Assembly (NCBI GenBank): GCA_024138025.1
Contig: JAMXBD010000389.1
Span: 744,001-808,000, forward strand
Direction of reading: 5' to 3'
Source of the DNA: Combretum micranthum
Lineage: Eukaryota > Streptophyta > Magnoliopsida > Myrtales > Combretaceae
DNA: 64,000 nucleotides
Positions 1 through 13,800 of the stretch are shown in pieces. Every line of letters starts with the position of its first letter. Position 1 is the first letter of the stretch. The notes under the pieces are model-generated. The model did not search any database. It saw only the letters and a list, made by a program, of their open reading frames with translations, and was not told where the DNA came from. The position numbers and the translations under genes were made by a program.

Positions 1-2470
1 AAGCTCAGTACACAATCACACACGGAGTGGCACGTGAGCTTAACTAAATGCAATGCATTAACAACAGATTATTATCTTTTCTTTAAAGTAAACAAAACAG
101 CACGGGAGTATTCAAACTTCGGACAACAAGGGTAGCACGGGAACTTGAATAACGATCACGATGATCAGGGGGTTGATATAAGCAGCCCGGATACTTATAT
201 CTTCTAGATGATATATCCGAAAACGAGAAATAATAGTCTCATCTAGGGTTTTCAGCCGTTACCTGACTCTACTTAAACTCAGTCCACAACATGAATATAG
301 TCCATCGTTTCCATAAACATTGAACTAAACCATTGAATTTCCCCCCAAGTTTAAGCAAATGTTAAACCAATACCAATAACCCTATCGACTATCCGTTGTA
401 CCACTTATGAAAGTCATATCTTAATGACAGGGGTGGTCTAAGCACCTAAAACTACGTTGCCCCCAATTTGAGCAAGGTGTCACTCCCTGGATCGGATATC
501 GAACTGCCATCTTAGGTTAGAAACGGATTTAAAAGGCAGAATAGATAACCAATTCAAACAATTATTAGGCTGAGTTTAAGTTCTTAATCCATTTAGGATG
601 CCTATCATAACAATCAACACGCAAGTTACTGTGTACCTTATATAAGAACTCCAAATAAAGGCTCAGATACCCACTCATAAGATAATCCGAAAGATTTAGA
701 AGCCAAACTTAAACATCTGTTTAATAATTTAAATTCTATAAGAAATCTAATAAAAATCCACTTATATCAAACTCATCTAAGAACTTATATCAATTATTCA
801 CTCATCTCAAACTTTTATTATGACCTTATTTGATCAGACACTATGGCTGCGAATATCGCCCCGCCAAAATATGGACAGTTCTTTTATCTGTCAAAGTATT
901 TTCTTTTCACTTTATTTATGATCTCTTATTGACAAGGCATCAACAAGGCACATACTTTCAAAACATTTAAATCAATTCAACATCTTATACTTGGAATAAC
1001 ACTTAAGCATAACTAACTTTAAGCTCAATATTTAAGGATTTCAAAGATAACTTACATAAATGTATAACTTAACAAGTATTCATCTAACAATATTATATTA
1101 ACTTGTAAAATCATCACCTATAACTTCAAATCATGTATACAATATACCTAGCTTTAAAAATTAAGCACAAAACTCATAAAATTCAAATATAATTCATACA
1201 TAAGCTTAACTTAACATTTACATGCTTAACAAGTTCATTTAAGTTCAATAGCTAATCATAAGAACAAATAATAAACAAGGAAAAACAATTGAAGAAAAAC
1301 ACAACTTAAAACATACTAAATCTTAAACTTAGCATCAAGAAAATTCAAATAAAATTCATATAAATACATAACTCATCATTTATATACTTACCAAGATCAT
1401 TTAATTTCACTAAGTCGTCACAAGATCATAAAACAAGCAATGGAAATCATATATACAACATAACTACTTTTAGTTTAATACTCATGGAAATTCAATTATT
1501 TGTTGAATCTACAAATATAATTAAATCATGCTTCATTATATCCCTCAATCATCATTACACATCAAATATCATTAATCTATCTCATTTCAGTCCAAAAAGA
1601 TCCATTTCCAAAGCAAAACACATTCAATATGCAAAACACAAATTTTTAATTTAATTTGAAGAACACAATAGCTGGAAAGAATTAAAATTTAAGCATCGAT
1701 ATGTTTCTAATTTGTAAAAACTCAAAATATAAAAATTGTAGATCTCTTTTCAATCTTTCTATAGCAACTTGAATCACCTCAATCGATGGTCGTATGAAAA
1801 AGTTACGGCCAAAATACGATCAAGCTGCGAAATAGGGCAACATTCTACTAAGCTTGCTACCACTTGACATATGAATTTAACATCATCAAACATGTATGCT
1901 CTTCACTAATATCACATTAAACACTTCAATAAACACATTAAACAATCCAATTCTTCAAACCCTAAACTACTATTCATCTTCTTCCTCCTTCACAATCCAA
2001 CCTCCAACATACAATTAACCAACAATTACATATGTAAATAGCACTTTGAACCCATTTCTAATATCTATATATCAATTATAAGCTTGTAAATAACAATTAA
2101 AATAAAGATAATTCAAGATAGAAAACTTAGCTTTAAGTATACTCATGCAATTCCTTCTTCTTCATGTTGTTGTAGCTTTTCTACTTGAATTTCTCTCTTA
2201 TTTCTTTTGAAATTGAGATTTGGGGAGATGAATTTGAGAGATTGAAGAGAGAAAAGAGAGAAAGAAAAGATAAAGAAAGGAGAGGAGAGAGAGAGAGAGA
2301 GAAGCAAATTTTGAAAGGGAAAAGGAAAAAAAAAAGAAGCAGGGAGGAAAAGGAAAAAAATAAAGAAGCAGGGAGGAAAATGAAAAAAAAAAAGGGAAAG
2401 GATAAATATAAAGGTGTTTTCAAAATAGGATATTAGATTTAGAACTATTAGATCAATATTTATAGTTCTA
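1..2470 (-). repeat. Possible partial LTR of a Ty3/gypsy-type element
   Basis: No coding potential. Read on the minus strand, about 1855-1640 resembles, to my eye, the conserved LTR text of Tekay/Del-type chromoviruses (gtaactttttcatacgacc near 1790-1810). The segment around 420-540 (ccctggatcgg, cgccccgcc near 855) has locally high GC typical of such LTRs. No boundary, primer site or second copy is visible, so this is a weak assignment. It could be ordinary intergenic DNA. Confidence 0.3.
2223..2408 (+). repeat. Purine-rich (GA/GAAA) tract
   Basis: About 185 bp of almost pure purine, with a GAGAGA microsatellite near 2288-2300. Open frames through it translate to Lys/Arg/Glu runs and are not genes. 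Confidence 0.85.
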
Positions 2471-4815
2471 GAAATATTTAGGGAATGATTTCGGAGCCAT
2501 TAGGTTAAAAATTAAGAACTTAAAATAAGAGCTTAATTTAGGAATTTATTTTTAGATAAAATATATTTAATTTGAGTTCGGGTTTAAGAATTGATATTTT
2601 TATACAAGAAAATGAACTCAAATTTTGTAAAGATTTAGGAATTAGTGTTTAGGCTAAAAATCAAGAGTTTAGGAATCCTCCAAACATTTTAATGACTTGT
2701 TTAGAGAATTTGGATTTCAAATCTCAAATTAGACTTAGTTAATTATTAATCTAGTTATGTCAACTTGTCTAATTATATCCTATAATTCATTTAACTTATT
2801 CAAATCTATCTAAACTCAATTTCTAATATATAGAGAGCTTTTGGTCATTTCAGATTGTTCATGAAATATAACATGATAAGAATGTTGAAAAGGTATCCAT
2901 ACAATTGGGTAAAAAAAAAATTATTAACATGAAAAGGTATGAAAAGCAAAAAGCTTCTAAAATTATATATTATGATAGATTGCAAGATTAATCCTGTTTT
3001 GGTTAGGAATTTTTGTTCCTTTATGAGCTTCTTTTCGAGATGAGATATTATAGTCTTGATATAGGGCTCTTTTCTTTAGTCTTCTTCATCACCTTTGTCC
3101 AGAACCGTGCAACCTTTATTTATTTTTTTTCTTTGAAGTTAAACTTTAAGAAAATAAATATATGGATTTTATTTTTTTAATATAGTAAATGTTAAGCTCA
3201 AAATAATAATTGGGTCTAAGAATATTAAATAATTTTTAAAAAAATTTATTTGGGATGGTATTTATTTTTATACAAACACATCTAACGTTAATTATAGTAT
3301 TAATAATATGACATTACAAAATATTCTAGAGGCAAAAATAAAATTACAAAGCGAAAAACAATTTCAAATTATTAAGAAAATGATTTTCTAAGAAGTTTAT
3401 ATAAACTAAATTACATGTTTTTAAATTATATTTATTTGCTGTTTTGTTAATAACAACACATCAAATACTATGAATATATAATAAATTACTATTTACATAA
3501 AATAGTTTAGATATTAATAATTATATATATGATATTATTTTATAAAATTTTTTCTACAATTTTTTGTAATGGAATAGCATGAGGCTATTGGATCTATCTA
3601 GTTCTAAGCTGAAGAATAGGGAAATCTGCGGCTTCCTAGTCGATTTTGAAACAGCTAGTAGCAGTTTTGGTTTGGTTCCAAATTCCAATTCGGAATAAAG
3701 CATGCGCATGTCTAGATAGAAAACCAAGCGATAGTGAACATTTGTTTTGGTAAACATGGTACAAAAAATAAGGAAAGCATATATGTCTTATTACAAAGTC
3801 AAAACTTCTCTTTTTGGGACTGCGCCTTTCACAAAATGTAAATTTTTAGTTTCATTTTTAAATTTATTTACACATTTTACTAAGGCAATTTCTATGATTT
3901 TTTCTCTCAAGAGTGGGGTCAATTTAGTAAACACATAAAATAATAATTTAAAACTTAACAGTTTTTCCATATTGTTTTCCAATAATGGCTTCCTTCCTTT
4001 TCCTTAATTTCCTCCCATCTTACCCGTGGTTGAAATATCAGCCACTTTCATTTTTACTATGCTTGATATGGTCGGTTTTCTCTCTCCACATCCCATTCTC
4101 TTTCCTCCATGTGCATATTTCTTTCCACTTTCATTAACTAAAAGGCTTTTATTTTATACATCTCCCTTTTAGTAACTAAAAATTGTAAGTTTCTTTGTCG
4201 CCGCCCCCACACAGCCCACCCACCCACCCACCCCCCAAACGGAGCAATGGTAAAGTTAAACACCATCGATTGGCAACAAGATATTAAAAATATATATATT
4301 TATTAGGTTAGAAAAAAAATACAAGACATATGTTTTGATAAAACAATGTCCTTTTTTTTTCATAACTTATCATTTTAATTATACCTCTTAAAAATCCTAT
4401 TTTTTTAATTTTAGATACTTGAATTTTGATATTATTTTTTATGAAATTAGACAAAAAATAGTTATTCATCCATTATTTGACACATTAAAAAGTATGGCTA
4501 TTAATAGATAGTTCAATATGTAATGCTTTTATAATGAATTATGTTATTATTAATTTGGACCCGGGGATGGTAGGCATTAGATAATAGATTGGTATTTTAC
4601 ACTATGGTGATGGACTATGCAATCAATATGTAATGTTTTTATGAAAATGTATATTTTTAATATAGTAAATTAAATAATTTATTTTATCTAACCAATTATT
4701 TTTTCAGCACCCAAGTAATATATGTATCATTTTTCCCCCCTTTTTCCTATCTATTTTTGTCCCATGTATAAGCTATGAAGTAAAAAGAACTCACGTAACG
4801 AAATGTTTGCAACAG
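2471..4815. other. AT-rich non-coding DNA upstream of exon A
   Basis: No coding region, RNA gene or clear transposon was found. A short C-rich stretch lies at 4200-4240. The missing N-terminal exon of the receptor gene was looked for here and not recognised. Confidence 0.6.
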
Positions 4816-4887
4816 GAAGCTTTATCAGTTGAATATCGTGGGTGTGATTCCGCAAGAGCTTTGGAGTTTGACCTATCTCAATTATCT
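4816..4887 (+). CDS. LRR-RLK exon A
   Basis: 72 nt between ...gcaacag and gtatga. It reads [16 protein letters not shown] and ends in a split Leu codon (CT|G). This is the first repeat of the family (compare VVGxIPPELWxLTYL). The upstream exon, expected to carry the CDCSF...CRIT cysteine motif, was not found between here and position 1. Confidence 0.9.
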
Positions 4888-7800
4888 GTATGATTTCTAG
4901 TCGCTCCACTCTTCTTATTGAACGTGCTTGAGTTATTATTAAAGTTAGGGTGAATTACAAATGCACTAATGATGTTTATCTACATGTGTTTAGCTTTTTA
5001 TTTTTGAAATTGATTGTTTAAATTCTTAAATACTTAACAAATGTGTTTTTGGATCTTATTTTACTCTTATTAAAACTAGCAAACTGTACACTCATTACAC
5101 AAGAGACTTAAAAAACATATAGAATAAAATTAGATAGAAAAAGAAAAAAGAAAAAGACTTGATAAAAGGGGTTAATTGGAGAAAGAGAAGGATTAGCTAA
5201 CATAGAAGTTCGTGGTAGTTAGATAACGGTTTCTCTAAACTTTATATGGAAATAGTGGGTAAAAAAAATGTAAGTGGGAGAGAAAAAATATAGTGGGATA
5301 AAAAATTCTCTAAAAATGTGTAGTCCAAACTGAAAAGGTTTTAGCTTTATAATAATAGATAATGAAAATTACTTTGAAATATATATATGTTTATATATAA
5401 ATCAAGGCTAAATTAGTCATGTTGGACTACAAATATGGATAAGGGAAAAATTAATAACATTTTTGAAAAATATTACACAAATCCCACTAGACAAAAAACA
5501 ATGCCAAATATAAGCAAGTCGTCTCTTGAAGAGATAAGATTTTAAGTACCTAAGTTCGTCTTTTCAAGAAACGAGGTAAGTATAAATGCACCACACTCGT
5601 CTCTTGAAGAGACGAGTCGCTGTAGCTATAGCGACCTTGTCTCTTCGAGAGAGAAGGTTGATTTTGATAACACTGAATTCGACTCTAAGAGACAAGATCA
5701 TTCACTTACTAACCTGTTTCTTCAAGAGATGAGTTTACCATGCCTAGAAGTGAAATTATTTCTTTCCAATGGTATTTTTATAAACAGTAACAATAATATT
5801 AATTTCCTTATCCCATCCAAGTATGCTTATTTATTTTAAAGATTCAGAAACGTAGATACTCTATTTTAAAAATAAAGGGACCAAATAAATATATTAAGTA
5901 ACTATAAAATGTGCATTTACAATTTACTCTTACGGTTTGAATAGATCATATTGACAAGCTACTCTCTAATTGCATGCCTACTTCAATCAAAATAGGCAAA
6001 CTAAACACGATTACTAGTATAATAGAAGAAATTGTATAATTACTGACCCCAAAAAGAAATTACATTAATACAAACTATATAAAATTAATTATCAAAATAC
6101 TAACATAAAATCATATTTAGTAGTTGCGATTTAGATATTTGTGTAATTTATATTTGAGTTGCATTTATAACATGCTATTCATGTATAAACGTGAATTGCA
6201 TGTAATAAACTTGATTCATATATGACATACATGATCTCTAAGTGTGATTCATGTCAAAATGTATCGCAATGCATAAATGTGATTTATGAAATCCAAAACT
6301 TTAACAATGTACCCTTACGTGAATCGCATCTCTTAAACAAGATTCATATAAATTACACATGAATCGCTCGTCCTAGATGTGATTCAACACTTTAGAAGTT
6401 TTAGCTGAATCACATTTTGTAGAGACACCTCATATGTAAAATTGTGAATGATATAAAGAACATGCAATTCATCATTGGTAAATTTGTAATTAATTTTATC
6501 TCATTTGTATTTAAGTAATATTTTTTGAAAGATTAATAGACACGTGTTCTACCCAGCATAACAACTACCAATAACATATATGTAAACTCTACTGGAGAAA
6601 AAAAAAATCCACTTTTTATTTTTTTTTTTCTGAATGTATAGAATATAAATATAAGTAGAAGACTAGAAAACTAAAACTAATTATACTTATCTCATTCTTG
6701 TTGAACTTAGCTACTAAGTACGGTGAAAGTCCTCTGTTCTGTTTTTAGCAAAACCAAATAAGTACTTGCTGTTTTAGTTGATAAATGATTCCTATAAGTT
6801 TATATTATAATTGAATTAAGTCTCTCATATTTTTATGTGAGTCATTTAAGTATCCTGTGTTTATACTATTGTAAATGCAAATATCTCTACATTATAGAAA
6901 AAAATAAAAAAGAAAAGAAAAACCAATGGGTACAACAACAACACACACACACAAAATGTCCTTCATATGGTTGCATCAATCCTTTATGTAGTCGACAGGC
7001 TTTTAGTATACTCACATGCAAAACAAGGTGGAACTTCAATCTTGAGAAGGGGTAAAGAAAAATGAGTGTTAAATAAGTTGAGAGTGAAACGAAAGAATCA
7101 AGGTTATTATAAAAAAGATAGACGAATACGATATAATGAAGTGTTATAAAGTTTAAAACTAAATAACATGGTCTATTTTTTTAAGGTCAATAACGCAAAT
7201 GATACATAAACTTTAACAAAATAAGCAATTATATACCTGAACTTTGAAATCGATTTATTACTCGTACTATGAAGTTGATTAATTTAATACTTGCAAGAAC
7301 TTTTCATGTACCTTAACAATACTTCAATGATATTGGTTAGCGTATACGAAAAGTAATTTCAAATATTGAATTAGTTAATTTTAAAATTTAGATACAAAAT
7401 TGATTAATTTCATATCTAATTGCCGAAGTTCAACTACCATTCCCAACATATACTCGTTTTTTATATTTTAATTAGAGTGGTTCGGTTTGAGTTCAAGCGA
7501 TTCAATTTGGATCAACCCCCTAAATTGAACCACAAATGTTTGGAACCTCATCAAACGAACTATGAGCTGAAATACAAAAAAAAAAAAAAAAAAAACCACA
7601 TTTTGTGATTCAGTTTGGTATAATCTAGTTACAAAAAATCTATAGTTTAAGTTGTCCTTGGTGTTGTGGTTGGATGGACATATATATATATGTATATATT
7701 TTCAAATTGCAGCTTTACTTCCCCTTAATTTTCAAACTTTCCTATTTTATTTTTATTAAATTTGTTGATTTATTAATACATATAATAGGTTATTGACAAA

Positions 7801-10800
7801 ATATGTAATTAGATGCCTAAAATGTGAAATTAATCAATTTAATATCTAAAAGAACTTTTTCGTTTAAATCAACAACGCTTTTGTCATATTGATTAAAAAC
7901 ATCATGTAGGATGATGATGTCAATTTAATGAGGTACTATTAGCTTACATGAAAAGTTCTTTCATATACTAAATTGATTACTTTCAAAGTTTAGTTAACTA
8001 ATTATACATTTTGCCAAAATTTAGTTACCATTTGCGATATTATATATAATATGTAAAAGTGGAGATGCTAATTTTTTTTAATAAAATTCAAACATACATA
8101 TTTTTACTGCTCCAAATTTATTTATTTTTATTAATCAATTATTTTTTGGCCAAAATTTTAAATTAATTAACATATTTAATTGTAAAATTTATATAAATTT
8201 ACTATTTGAAAAATCTCTCAGCTATAAAAGGAATCATTTCTCTTCTCTTTTAATATATAACTAGCTAATAACCCACTCAATGTGCTGCTAGTAAGTAGAA
8301 TTATTTTACTCAAAATAAATTAGATGCAAAATTTTTTTATATTCATACTTATACGTAATATTATAATGACAATTTCAAAATTAAGATATGGTTCCAATTC
8401 TTTAACTGATATTACACACTTATCTGGTGGTAGAAAATAGTGCTAAAATTATATATTAATATAGAAATAATATATATATATACGAGCAGATGTATCTGAA
8501 CACAAAAATAAATCACTTGAAAGATCATATATAATGCCTAAATTTCGTGAATGAAATTGATAATGTCAAATCTTAATAGATTGGAAAGCCATATGAAGGA
8601 AATAATATACCAATAACATAAAAAGAAATTCTTATTCATTGGCATTAAAAAATAAAAAAAAAACACTTCCATAATTCCTTGAAATCAACCTTGAAGTGAG
8701 AATTACCAATATATTACATGATTATTATATGCACGATGAATAGAAATTAAATCAACACAATTTCTACGAGAAGACACTCTACTTGATAATAAAAATAAAA
8801 TGCATTAAATTTAAATATGAGGAATTACAAAAGCTAAACCTTGAATAAAGTTGTAAAATGAAATGAAAAAAAATAAATGAAATATAAAAGAAATGTAAAA
8901 GAATTAAATTACTTGGCTGTATTATAAAAAAGTGAAAAAGAAAAATAAAAAATGCAAGAAAGATGATGCATCAATGAAAGTAAATTTCCCATAAAATAGG
9001 ATGACAAACAATGATTGAAGAGGGAGAAAACTTACTTCTAAAGAGAACACCAACATAAGCTCAATGGCTGATTGTAATAAATGGATAATTGCTTAAGAGT
9101 ATAAAAACTTAAAACAAATAAAGAGTTATCTATTGTTATTAAGTGAAAGTTTTAATTAGTGTAAAAAAAAAGCCTATAATATAATGTTACGGTTCCTTTG
9201 CTCTCTCTCCCCCTCCTCCTTACTCCTCCCTCTCTCTCTCTCTCTCCTATGTTTATCATTATCTTTATTCTTCTTTTTAATTTTTTATGAGCAGTTTTTT
9301 TTTATCCTCCACTCTTCTCTTTATCTCTCTTTTCTCCCATTCAATTTTTTAAATAAAAGCCATTCCCACTTTCTTTTTTTTTTTTTTTATAGACGTTGTG
9401 AGGATGCAATATACACTAGTATCTATTATTATAAAACAAAAACATACTTTAATTGGAATCCACAATTTGTTTCCAATATTCCATTCTTGGCCCATTAATT
9501 GAATTTTCTATATGCCATAGACTAAAGGCTTTGAAGGACGTTATCTTAATTTTGTTTTAAACTTTTAAGGATATTATTAATTATACTTTACATTACCTCA
9601 TGTTTCTTTCTACCTCACTCTCTCCCTAACCCTACGTTTCTATCCCCATGATCTCTTCACCCCCCACCCACCCCCCACACAATTTCATAATTTCTATTTT
9701 TCCATATAATTTTTTTCTTTTTAATCAATTAAAATAAAATAAAAATATTATAGGCCTTTTTTTTCAAAAAAATGTTTTGTAAATTTAGGTTACCATTTTA
9801 TTCACTAAAAATTTTAATTATTTTTAAATAGAAAAGTATTGATTTTCATTGGAGAGATTTTGTATTTATTTTTAATTAATTATAATAAAATAGAATGATT
9901 TTGTTGACTAAAAATTTTATTTTTTTTTTTAAATTACAAGGGTTCTTATTCTCCTTTTAGAGATATTTTGCTATGATGTATAAATTTGAGACCATTTCTC
10001 ACAAAAGACCTTTTTTCTTTTAATTAACTAAACACAATAAAATAGTTTTTGTAAATTTGAGTTATGATTTTCTTTACTGGAGTTTTTTTAAAGAGATAAA
10101 AGGGTTTTAATTTTCCTCATAGAGATTTTTCTTCTTCTTTTTTTCTAATAAATTAGAATAAAATAAAAATACTTAAGGCTATAGTTTAGATACTAAAAGC
10201 TTACTTGATTTTGTGATTGATATTTCATAAGATAATTTAGGTATTTATAATTAGGTTGGTAGGTAAATACGTTTTTATACTATTATTATCATTTTCCTTA
10301 CTATTTTAAACAGGTGAAGAAAAACAAAAGAGAAGAAATTTCTATTTCTCTTTCTTATTCTTTTTCCTTACAATATGCAGTATAATATATAGAGGATTAC
10401 ACAAGGATAAAAAAAGAAAAAAAAATGCAATACATGGAAAAAACTTTAATACATGGTATTAATTCTCCTATTAAATCTCCTATTAAATCTAATTGATTCT
10501 CCTATTAATTACAACTCACATATCTCAACACTCCCCCTCAAGCTGAGGAATAGATGTTTTCCATTCCCAGCTTGGACAAAAGATCATGAAAACTTGAACC
10601 ACTTGGCCTTTTTGTTAAAACATTTGCTAATTGTTGTCCTGTTGGAACATAGGACATACACACTAACCCTTCCTCTAGTTTTTCCTTGATGAAATGTCTA
10701 TCAATTTCAATATGCTTTGTCCTATCGTGTTGTATAGGGTTATGAGCAATATTGATGGCTGATTTGTTGTCACAATAGAGTTTCATAGGACCATCCCATT

Positions 10801-13800
10801 TGATTCTCAAATCATTTAATATAATCTTCAACTAGGGTAATTCACATAATCCTTGAGCAATTGCCCTAAACTCTGATTCGACTGATGATCGTGCCACCAC
10901 ATTCTATTTTTTACTCCTCTATGTTACCAGGTTACCTCAAACAAAAGTACAATAAGCGGTAGTTGATCTTCTATCCACTAAAGAACCAGCATAGTCAGCA
11001 TCGGTGTAGGCTTCTAGAGTAAGTTTAGAGTTCCTTTTGAATAAAATTCCCTTTCTTGGATTGCCTTTCAAGTAGTGAGGCGCTCTATAGGCAGCTTGAA
11101 GGTGAGATTCTCTTGGATCATGCATGAATTGGCTGATTACACTCACTGAATATGCAATGTTTGGTCGAGTGTGGCTTAGATATATAAGCCTACCAACCAA
11201 TCTTTGGTACATTCTCTTATCAACTACTAGTTCTTCCTTAGCTTCTCCCAACTTGTGATTTAGATCTATTAGAATAGAGACTGGCTTACTACCAATCTTT
11301 CATGTTTCTGCTAATAAATTAGTCACATATTTCTGCTGCGAAATAAAAATTCCCTGTGTGGAATAAGCCACCTCAATACCAAATAAGTACTTCAGTTTCC
11401 CCAATTCCTTTATCTCAAATTCTCTGGTTAGCCGTTGCTTCAAGTCATACCTTTTTCTTTCATCATTTCCAGTTACTATGATGTCGTCTACATAGACTAT
11501 AAGCATAGTTACTCCCCCTACAGTCGAGTGCTTAATAAAGAGAGTGTGATCCCCTTTGCTTTGTTTATAATTAGACTTCTTCATAACCTCAGCAAATCTT
11601 CCAAACTAAGCTTCTAGGGGATTGTTTTAACCCATAAAAAGCCTTATTCAGCTTGCATACCTTATTTCCTGTATCTCCCTTAAATCCTGGTGGAATTTTC
11701 ATGTAGATTTCTTCATCTAAGTCACCATGAAGAAATGCGTTTTTGACATCATACTGTAGAAGTTGCCAATTGAAGTGAGTAGCCAATGACAACAAAATTC
11801 TCACAGTATTCATTTTTGCAACCAGAGAAAAAGTCTCCTGATAATCAACTCCATATGTCTGAGTATACCCCTTTGCCCAATCGGGCTTTATATCTTTCAA
11901 GGGATCCATCAGCTTTGTATTTTACTGTGAAAATCCATTTACATTCAACAATATTTTTTCCTTTCGGTTTATCAACAATCTCCCAAGTTTTATTCTTTTC
12001 CAAAACACTCATTTCTTCTCCCATAACATTCCTCCATTCCCTTTTTGACAATTCCTTAGAAACTATGCTAGGAATAGCAATGGTGTTTAGACTCACAATG
12101 AACCTTTTGTGGGCTGGTGATAGACGCTTGAGGGAAACATAGTGAGACAATGGATAAAGTGGTCGCTTAGTGCATTCTCTAGCTCCTTTTCTCATAGCAA
12201 TGGGAAGGTTTAGGTTGTTTATTGGGTTAATAGATGGTTCAACATATTGTACATTCAAAGGTTGGTCAGAACTTACCATGATTTATTACCATTATCCGAG
12301 TTAGATTCTTGGCCTTGCATCAGTTCAGGAGCAGCCTTTCTCCTTGAATACACTCGAGCAATCTTGGAATGATCAACACTTGCTTGAACAGGAGATGTTA
12401 GGATTTCAATTATTGGCTTTGAAGATTTGCACTCTGGTTCAATATTGGCTGAGCATGAGGCACAAGAGGAAGATCAAGAGATTTAAGTGGTTTAAATGAC
12501 TCATTGGTACTCTCTTCCATCTTTGAAATCTCCCCCTGAAGAGATGACTTGGAGAAAAATGGAGTTGTTTCTGCAAATGTTACATCAGCAAAGATAACAA
12601 ATTTTCTGGACATAGGGTTATAACACTTATATCCCTTTTGAGTAGATGAGTAATCCAGGAAAATACATTTGATGGCTCGAGGGTTAAGTTTACTTCTATG
12701 TTGGCTGTGGACATGAACAAAAGCTATGCACCTAAACACCCTAGGTATAAGGCCATTTGAGGTTCTGAAATGTGGGTAGAAACTATTGAGACGTTCAATG
12801 GGACTTTTGTTGCCTAGAACATGTGAAGGATTTATCAAATATGTAGCAGTTAGAACTGCCTCCCCTCAGTAAGACTTAGGAACATTCCCTTGAAAGAGTA
12901 AAGCTCGTGTAGTGTTTAGTAAATGCCCATTTTTCCTCTCAGCTACCATATTCTGTTGAGGTGTGTTAACACATGAGGAATCATGAATAATACCCTGAGA
13001 TTGAAAGTAGGTTGATAGTGTTTGGCTGAAATAATCTCTATCATTATCTGTCCGAAAAATTTTTGTGTTTACCCTAAATTGATTTTGAATCATAGAAACA
13101 AAATTAGGTATAATAGTGCTGACATCAGATTTTTGTTTTAGAACATATAACCATGTAACCTGAGTGCAATCATCAATTAGTGATACAAACTAACGAGCTC
13201 CAACGACATTAGGGATAGTAGAAGGTCCCCATATATCACTATGAATCAAATGAAAAGGATGCAAACTTCTTTTATTACTGATAGGAAAAGATACACAAGT
13301 GTGTTTTGCAAATTTACAAACATCATAGTGAAACTCGGATATATCTAATCCTTGAAACAGATGGGGAAACATAACTTTACGTACTCTAAAAGATGGATGT
13401 CCAAGACGAAGATGGTACAACCAAATAACATCTTTATTTGAGGAATTGAGAAAAGATTGATTACTCCTAGGTTTCTAAGAAGATTCAAGGTAATAAAGGC
13501 CGCTACTTTTTCTTAGCAAGTCCAATCCTCTTCCTCGTGTCCTGGTCCTGAAAAACATAGTAAGAAGGGGAAAAACTATCATAACAATTAAGGTCATTGG
13601 TGAGTTGTTGAATCGAGACAAGGTTAGCTGATAACTTTGGCACATGAAAATTATTCCTTAAGGTAAGGTTAAGTGTGATGTTTATATCTCCAATCCTTGC
13701 AACAGTAGCTAAAGTACCATTGGCAACTGCAATTTTCCTAGGGCATGGGGTGTATGTATAGAAAAGCTGAAAGATGCGGGTCATGTGGTCTGTAGCCCCA

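Noticed and set aside
2185..2436. Open frames of 80-83 codons on both strands
   Set aside because: They are translations of a purine/pyrimidine tract (Lys/Arg/Glu or Phe/Leu/Ser runs), with no domain and no conservation signal.
3554..3982. Three short open frames upstream of exon A, considered for the missing signal-peptide exon
   Set aside because: None shows a signal peptide or the CDCSF/CRIT cysteine motif of the family, and two are on the wrong strand or overlap each other.
9184..9498. 104-codon frame rich in Ser/Leu/Phe
   Set aside because: It follows a CT microsatellite. A hydrophobic look is expected from pyrimidine-rich codons.
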